Under the pieces are notes generated by a model that was not told where the DNA came from, searched no databases, and saw only the letters and a program-made list of their open reading frames with translations. This document shows positions 59,546 to 64,000 of a stretch of DNA of 64,000 nt, one piece after another; position 1 is the stretch's first letter; each line of letters starts with the position of its first letter. The stretch comes from Bacteroidales bacterium. GTDB taxonomy: Bacteria > Bacteroidota > Bacteroidia > Bacteroidales > P3. The stretch spans positions 1 through 64,000 of the forward strand of contig JAFRTM010000020.1 in NCBI GenBank assembly GCA_017439185.1, in the 5' to 3' direction. Made by a program: the position numbers and the translations under genes.

Positions 59546-62496
59546 TGGCGGTAGGCGGGAGTGAGGCTTATGTAGCGGTCGTAGAAGAGGAGCGAGACGG
59601 GGTCGTCGGTGTTGTCGGAAGTCCAATAGGAGCCGTAGTCGTTGGGGTAGGTTATGGCGGTGCCCACTCTCCATCCCGAGGCGGGAAGGAAGAGGCATCC
59701 GCGGTTTTCCAACTCCTCGAACTCGAGGGAGGTGAAGAAGTTGTCGTCGAAGTAGTAGGTGTCGTCGTTGATGCCTTCGGGCACGGCGATGCTGTCGGGG
59801 TGCTCATAGGTGTCGGGGAAGACGATGAGTCCCTGCACCTCGCCCACCGTAGCCTTCACGTAGCGTGGGTTGACGATGCCTTCGAGGTTGGAGGCGGTGG
59901 GGCGGTGGAAGAGGAGGTATTGCCATTCGGCAGCGGAGAGGGTGCGCCACAGACCCGCACGGTTGCCTCCGTTGGTGATGGCGTTGAAGACGCCCCAATC
60001 GGCATAGGCGTTGGAGTCTGTGAGGCTTGCGGTGGAGTCGGCGGCGACGTAGTAGTCGGCGGCTGCCGTGGAGGTGTCGTTGGGGAGGTAGGCGGTGGCG
60101 CCGCTGTTCCATCCCGAGGTGCCGTAGCCGAAGAGGTCGAACATGCCGTGGCGGTAGTGGTCGCCGAAGTCCTCGCCCACATAGTCGGTCTGCACGTTGG
60201 CGAAGCGGAAGTAGCCCTGTTGGGACTCGCCTGTGGCGGTGGCGTGGGAGCGTGTGGGGGTGAACTGCAGGTTGCCGCGGGAGAAGTGTACCCTGTGGTC
60301 GGGAGCGACGGAGAAGAGGGAGGCGAGGCTTCCGAGGCTGTCGAAACTATGGCATTCCTGAGTATAGACGACGACTTCGGGGCTGTAGGCTACGCCGAGG
60401 GGGTTGGCGGCGTAGGCGCGTACGTGGTAGGCGGTGTTGGGTTGAAGCCCTTGGAGGCAGACCCATGTCCATCCCGTGTCGGGAGTGTTGGCTATGTGTT
60501 CGCCGTCGAGGGTGGGGTTGGGCAGGGTGTCCCAACAGATGCCTCGCATGGAGATGGGGAGTTCGCCGTCGTCGCTGACGGTGTATTTGAGGTTGATGGC
60601 GCTCCACCCCGTCGTGAACGTGGTGTCGCAGATGAGGGTCTGTGGGAGAGTGCCGATGGCAATGTTGTAGTCCTGCACGAGGCGCACGGAGAAACCGAGG
60701 TGGCGCTTGAACTGACCCGTCGAGAGCCAATCGTCCCCGAAACCCACATGGTAGCTGAACTCGTCGTAGTCCTCCTTGCCGCGGTTAGCCGAGGCATAGC
60801 GTCCCTGAACGCCCACTTGATAGATGAGGACGTTGGAGCGGTAGCCTGCGGCAGGTATGAACACGCAGCCTGCCGCCTCCATGAGCACCCACTGCTCGAG
60901 GGGATAGAGGTTGTCGGTATAGGAGATGTCGCGGGTGTTCACGCTCACGGGTTCGGGCACCCCTACGGGGTGGAAATAGGAGTCGGGAAAGAGGATGACC
61001 CCCTGCATATCGCCCACCGTAGCCTTCACGTAACGGGGGTTGCTCACGTTGGTGAGGTTGGAGTAGGTGGAACGGTAGTAGAGTACCTCCCACCACTCGC
61101 GCATGAGGAGGGTGCGCCACAGCCCCGCTTGGTTGCCCCCGTTCGAGATGGCGTTGAAGATGCCCCAATCGGCAAAACGGTAGGGACCAATCATCTCGTT
61201 GTCGGGGTCGCCGTTGATGTAGTAGAGGCTGTCGTCAACTGAACTGTCATAGGGATGGTAGTTCTCGGTACCGCCGCTCCATCCGCTTGTGCCCCACGCA
61301 AAGAGGTCTATATATCCGTTGTAGTTGGGTGCCATGTTGGAGTTGTCGCTGCCGATGCAGTCGGCTTGGTTGGCGGCAAAGCGCCAAGTGCCGCTCAGAG
61401 TGCCGCCCGCAGCCACTGCGTGAGAGCCCGAGGCGGAATACTGCAGGTTGCCGATGGAGAAGCGCACAAAGAATCCGTTGCCGATGGAGAAGAGGTTGTT
61501 GGAGGCTCCGATGGCGTTGAAGCCGCCCGCAGGGGTCACTATGTGGCGCACGTTGCCGTAGGCTGTGTCTGTAGCGTTGACGGCGAAGGCACGGTAATGG
61601 TACACATTGCCCGCCGCAAGCCCTTCTATCTCGCAGAGGAACTGCCCGAGACCCCCTTGCGACTCCACCACATTGTCGTCGAGGGTGGGCTCACGATGGC
61701 TCGCCCAACAGATGCCCCGCTTCACGATGGAGGAGCCCCCGTCGATGGCCACCCTGCCGAAGCAACGGGCATAGTCGGCAGCGAGCGAGTCGATGGCGCC
61801 CGTGACAGCGGTGAGGTCGGTGCTCACGAACTCGAGGACTATGAGAGCGTCGGTCTTCTGCGGCTGCGTCTTCATAGTGCTGTACACTATCGTATCGGCA
61901 TGGTACCACAGGGCGGTGTAGCTCAGGATGTCGTTGAGTTGGAAGACACCGCTGTTGTAAGCCTTCCTGTCAGGGACGGCTGAGGAGACAAGGGTGACGC
62001 CGAGATTGTCGCTGCCACCGCCGAGGGAGACGATTTTAGCCACATGGCGCATCTCGGGAGTGCTGACCGAGAGGAAAGCCACTCCCGCCTGCGACAACTC
62101 TACGGCGAGGGAGTAGGTGCCCTGCGAAAGGTCGAGGTCACGGTGAAGAGCCACCTTTCCGTCGGCTCTATAGACCTGCACCGTGACAGGCGAAGGCGAG
62201 GCAAGGGAGAGCAGCGTCTCGCACTTGCCGCTGAAGGGGTTGGGATAGGGTTTGGACAGGGTTGAGACAGGGACGGTAATACTTTCGATGCCCGCATTTT
62301 GGGTGTCGAGGAAAAGCGTGGTGTCGGGGTAGTCAAGGACTTGGCTCCACCCGCGAGTGCGGCTCTGCACGAGCACTTGGTCGAAGGGGTGATAGTCGCC
62401 GTTGGATGCCACCGCCGTGAACTTGACCTCCAAGGTCTGAGCTGCCACCATGGTGGCAGCCATAAAGAGAAGTAACACTAACCGTCTCATAGCCAA
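59509..62496 (-). CDS. large surface protein with two FISUMP-like modules
   Basis: 995 residues, signal peptide RRLVLLLFMAATMVAAQ. Residues ~78-160 (LSKPYPNPFSGKCETLLSLA to VAKIVSLGG) look like a T9SS type A sorting domain, but lie near the N-terminus. After that come two copies of an Fn3-like segment (KRGICWASHREPTLDDNVVE and MRGICWDTLPNPTLDGEHIA), each followed by a FISUMP-like lectin/FGE-type domain: ADWGIFNAISNGGNQAGLWR and ADWGVFNAITNGGNRAGLWR are the matching cores, both ending VRLV. The duplicated module is about 380 residues. The C-terminus RAVRLVRDE has no T9SS domain. Probably a cell-surface adhesin or carbohydrate binder. It starts 16 bp downstream of the lipoprotein gene. Confidence 0.82.
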   Translation of the reverse strand: MAMRRLVLLLFMAATMVAAQTLEVKFTAVASNGDYHPFDQVLVQSRTRGWSQVLDYPDTTLFLDTQNAGIESITVPVSTLSKPYPNPFSGKCETLLSLASPSPVTVQVYRADGKVALHRDLDLSQGTYSLAVELSQAGVAFLSVSTPEMRHVAKIVSLGGGSDNLGVTLVSSAVPDRKAYNSGVFQLNDILSYTALWYHADTIVYSTMKTQPQKTDALIVLEFVSTDLTAVTGAIDSLAADYARCFGRVAIDGGSSIVKRGICWASHREPTLDDNVVESQGGLGQFLCEIEGLAAGNVYHYRAFAVNATDTAYGNVRHIVTPAGGFNAIGASNNLFSIGNGFFVRFSIGNLQYSASGSHAVAAGGTLSGTWRFAANQADCIGSDNSNMAPNYNGYIDLFAWGTSGWSGGTENYHPYDSSVDDSLYYINGDPDNEMIGPYRFADWGIFNAISNGGNQAGLWRTLLMREWWEVLYYRSTYSNLTNVSNPRYVKATVGDMQGVILFPDSYFHPVGVPEPVSVNTRDISYTDNLYPLEQWVLMEAAGCVFIPAAGYRSNVLIYQVGVQGRYASANRGKEDYDEFSYHVGFGDDWLSTGQFKRHLGFSVRLVQDYNIAIGTLPQTLICDTTFTTGWSAINLKYTVSDDGELPISMRGICWDTLPNPTLDGEHIANTPDTGWTWVCLQGLQPNTAYHVRAYAANPLGVAYSPEVVVYTQECHSFDSLGSLASLFSVAPDHRVHFSRGNLQFTPTRSHATATGESQQGYFRFANVQTDYVGEDFGDHYRHGMFDLFGYGTSGWNSGATAYLPNDTSTAAADYYVAADSTASLTDSNAYADWGVFNAITNGGNRAGLWRTLSAAEWQYLLFHRPTASNLEGIVNPRYVKATVGEVQGLIVFPDTYEHPDSIAVPEGINDDTYYFDDNFFTSLEFEELENRGCLFLPASGWRVGTAITYPNDYGSYWTSDNTDDPVSLLFYDRYISLTPAYRHYGRAVRLVRDE

Positions 62497-62512
62497 AGTC
62501 GATTAAGAGCCC

Positions 62513-62959
62513 TTACCGTCTCGTGAGCTTGGCGTGAGAGGGAGCCCAATGACCGAAGTCTTTGTTGGGAACCTTCTCCTCGCTCCTGATGTGCCACACC
62601 ACCGTGTTGTCGCTGCTCGGGGTGATGGTGGCGGTGCCACCGCCGCACCATTCCTCGCTGCTGAAGGTGACGTAGGCGATGTTCTTCTTCACATAGCCCG
62701 TCACCTTGTTGCCGCTGCGCCCGTCGACACGTGCCATCTTGGCGGTGACAGAGTAGTAGGTGCCGCTGATTTGGTCGTCGGTCTGAACCAACTTGACATA
62801 GAAATAGGGCTCGCCCGCTATCTCGGCGTTGATGGCGGAGCCGACATACCATGTGCCGTTGAAGTCGAACAATTTCTTCTTCGAAGAAGAGGAACAGAGC
62901 ATCATGACAGCCACGAGAACGGCTGCTAAAGCGGCTTTGAGGAGTAATGACTTTTTCAT
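62513..62959 (-). CDS. small exported protein or lipoprotein
   Basis: 148 residues from ATG 62959. N-terminus MKKSLLLKAALAAVLVAVMM then LCSSSSKKK, with Cys ~22 in a lipobox-like MMLC. Mature protein is a beta-rich domain: DFNGTWYVGSA, then DDQISGTYYSVTAKMARVDG and WCGGGTATITPSSDNTVVWH. Lipocalin-like shape is possible. It lies between folC and the surface protein on the same strand. Confidence 0.75.
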   Translation of the reverse strand: MKKSLLLKAALAAVLVAVMMLCSSSSKKKLFDFNGTWYVGSAINAEIAGEPYFYVKLVQTDDQISGTYYSVTAKMARVDGRSGNKVTGYVKKNIAYVTFSSEEWCGGGTATITPSSDNTVVWHIRSEEKVPNKDFGHWAPSHAKLTRR

Positions 62960-63010
62960 ATTTCTTGATTTTGTTATTTCTTTATACAATTAGGACGGCA
63001 CAAAACATGG

Positions 63011-64000
63011 TTACCCTTCGGTCTGAGCCGAATAGAGTTTGAGGGCGTCGCCGACGAGGAAGATGCTGCCCGTGATGAGAATGAGGTCGTCGGGCTTGGC
63101 ATAGTATTGTGCGCTTTTCATAGCCTCTTTGACAGATGGGTAGGCTTTGCCTTTGAGACCCGCCTCGGCAGCAGCCTTGGCGAGGTCTTTGGCAGGGAGG
63201 GCACGCTCTACGCTCGGTTGGGTGAAATAGAAACTCGCATCGGAAGGCAGAAGGCGGAGAACGGTGTTGTAGTCCTTGTCGTTGACACAGCCGAAGATGA
63301 TGCGCAACTGACGGTAACTGATGGTCTTGAGCCTTTCCTGCATGGCGGCTATGCCGTCGGCGTTGTGGGCAGTCTCGCATATTATAAGAGGATTGCGCTT
63401 GAGCACTTGCCAACGACCTTGGAGACCCGTGTTGTCAACCACCTTGGCGACACCCTGACGAATCTGCTCCTCGTTGATATTGTAGCCGATGAACGGGAGA
63501 ATCTCGAGGGCTTGGAAGAGGGTGGCAAGGTTCTTGAGCTGATAGGAACCGCCGAGAGGACAACGGAGATTGGAATAGAGAATATTGTCGTTCTTGAGCA
63601 CGTCGAAGGTGAGAGCCGACGGGTCGCCTACAGGATGGGACACTATCTTGTAGCGCTTGTCGGCAAAATCGATAGGGCAGCCGAGTTGCTGAGCCTTGGT
63701 CTCGAAGACCACCTTGGTGTCGGGATGGGTTTCGCCGATGACCACAGGCACCTCGGGCTTGATAATGCCCGCCTTCTCGGTGGCTATCTTGGTAAGAGTG
63801 TCGCCGAGGAACTGAGTGTGGTCAAGCCCTATATTGGTGATGACCGACATCTGAGGGGTAATCACGTTGGTGGAATCCAAACGACCGCCCATACCCGTCT
63901 CTATCACCGCCACATCTACCTCTTCGGAGGCAAAGTAGGAAAACGCCATACCCACGCTCATCTCGAAGAAAGAGAGACCGATACCTTCGAAGGCAATATG
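63011..64000 (-). CDS. folC: folylpolyglutamate/dihydrofolate synthase, 5' end outside the window
   Basis: Partial gene; 329 codons visible, open to base 64000, which begins in the sequence HIAFEGIGLSFFEMSVGMAF. Mur-ligase fold: ETGMGGRLDSTNVI (~45), GLDHTQFLGDT (~65), the ATP-site region is cut off. C-terminal domain: CETAHNADGIAAMQERL (~210) and ITGSIFLVGDA. Adds glutamate to folates. Its N-terminal P-loop lies beyond the right edge. Confidence 0.95.
   Translation of the reverse strand, partial: HIAFEGIGLSFFEMSVGMAFSYFASEEVDVAVIETGMGGRLDSTNVITPQMSVITNIGLDHTQFLGDTLTKIATEKAGIIKPEVPVVIGETHPDTKVVFETKAQQLGCPIDFADKRYKIVSHPVGDPSALTFDVLKNDNILYSNLRCPLGGSYQLKNLATLFQALEILPFIGYNINEEQIRQGVAKVVDNTGLQGRWQVLKRNPLIICETAHNADGIAAMQERLKTISYRQLRIIFGCVNDKDYNTVLRLLPSDASFYFTQPSVERALPAKDLAKAAAEAGLKGKAYPSVKEAMKSAQYYAKPDDLILITGSIFLVGDALKLYSAQTEG

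Noticed and set aside
59443-61242. A 599-codon rightward frame
   Set aside because: It is opposite the surface-protein gene, Val/Gly-rich and without motifs.

Overview
The window comes from a Bacteroidota chromosome, most likely order Bacteroidales. The signs are TAnnTTTG-type -7 promoter boxes, often written TATCTTTG, in front of many genes; few clear Shine-Dalgarno sequences; two very large secreted proteins with gliding-motility (type B) T9SS C-terminal domains; DUF6266 proteins; an rnfBCDGE cluster; and an ATP synthase epsilon subunit of only 78 residues. Gene density is high and most of the window is housekeeping. There is no rRNA, CRISPR array or recognisable transposase or integrase, and one tRNA gene.

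Layout. 1-2044: a DUF6266 gene with extreme base skew, then dprA. 2163-10351: a rightward run of atpD, atpC, an MTA/SAH-deaminase-like amidohydrolase, an oligopeptide-type binding lipoprotein, mutL, a rhomboid protease and a RarD-type permease. 10378-16799: a cysteine-less thioredoxin-fold protein, then a T9SS type B giant protein coupled to a UspA-like protein. 16928-24945 (leftward): rnfB, C, D, G, E, then a small exported protein overlapping rnfE and a second T9SS type B giant; rnfA is not where it normally sits. 25192-29575: ogt, a DUF2147 protein, a pyridoxal-kinase-like gene, mtaB and a MORN-repeat protein. 29626-35702: a TonB-dependent receptor, an M16-like protein without a zinc site, and a second MORN protein. 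35769-53660 is almost entirely leftward: an ECF sigma trio, der, TPR proteins, a CtpA-type protease, peptide deformylase fused in frame to a TPR lipoprotein, ruvX, a CAU-anticodon tRNA, pyrI, pyrB, dus, an FKBP isomerase, valS, an acyl-ACP thioesterase and argS. 53783-56200 is the membrane pyrophosphatase hppA. 56300-59545 is a small accessory patch: DUF6266, a gene broken at a C8 tract, and two unknown genes. The window ends with a leftward FISUMP-like surface protein, a small lipoprotein and a partial folC.

The least explained structure is in the gaps between genes. Six intergenic regions carry degenerate tandem repeats with a strict 11-bp period and a recurring GTTG/TTTG core (near 12011, 16811, 27118, 39768, 46258 and 57798). 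Two of them, 34 kb apart, share an identical 11-mer. Three other gaps carry 7-bp arrays (44115, 47295, 56203), one carries a 9-bp array (56304), and the left edge has a 23-bp tandem repeat. One 11-bp array runs into the last codons of dus. These arrays do not look like coding sequence, CRISPR or ordinary terminators. Together they are the best candidate in the window for an undescribed repeat system.

Other points of interest: the deformylase-lipoprotein fusion, the missing rnfA, a possibly phase-variable poly-C gene, a protein whose tail imitates the C-terminal tip of SSB, a T9SS-sorting-like domain lying near the N-terminus of a large surface protein, and a T9SS cargo gene whose two halves differ sharply in base composition. 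Functional assignments rest on recognised motifs and family resemblance read by eye; no database search was run.
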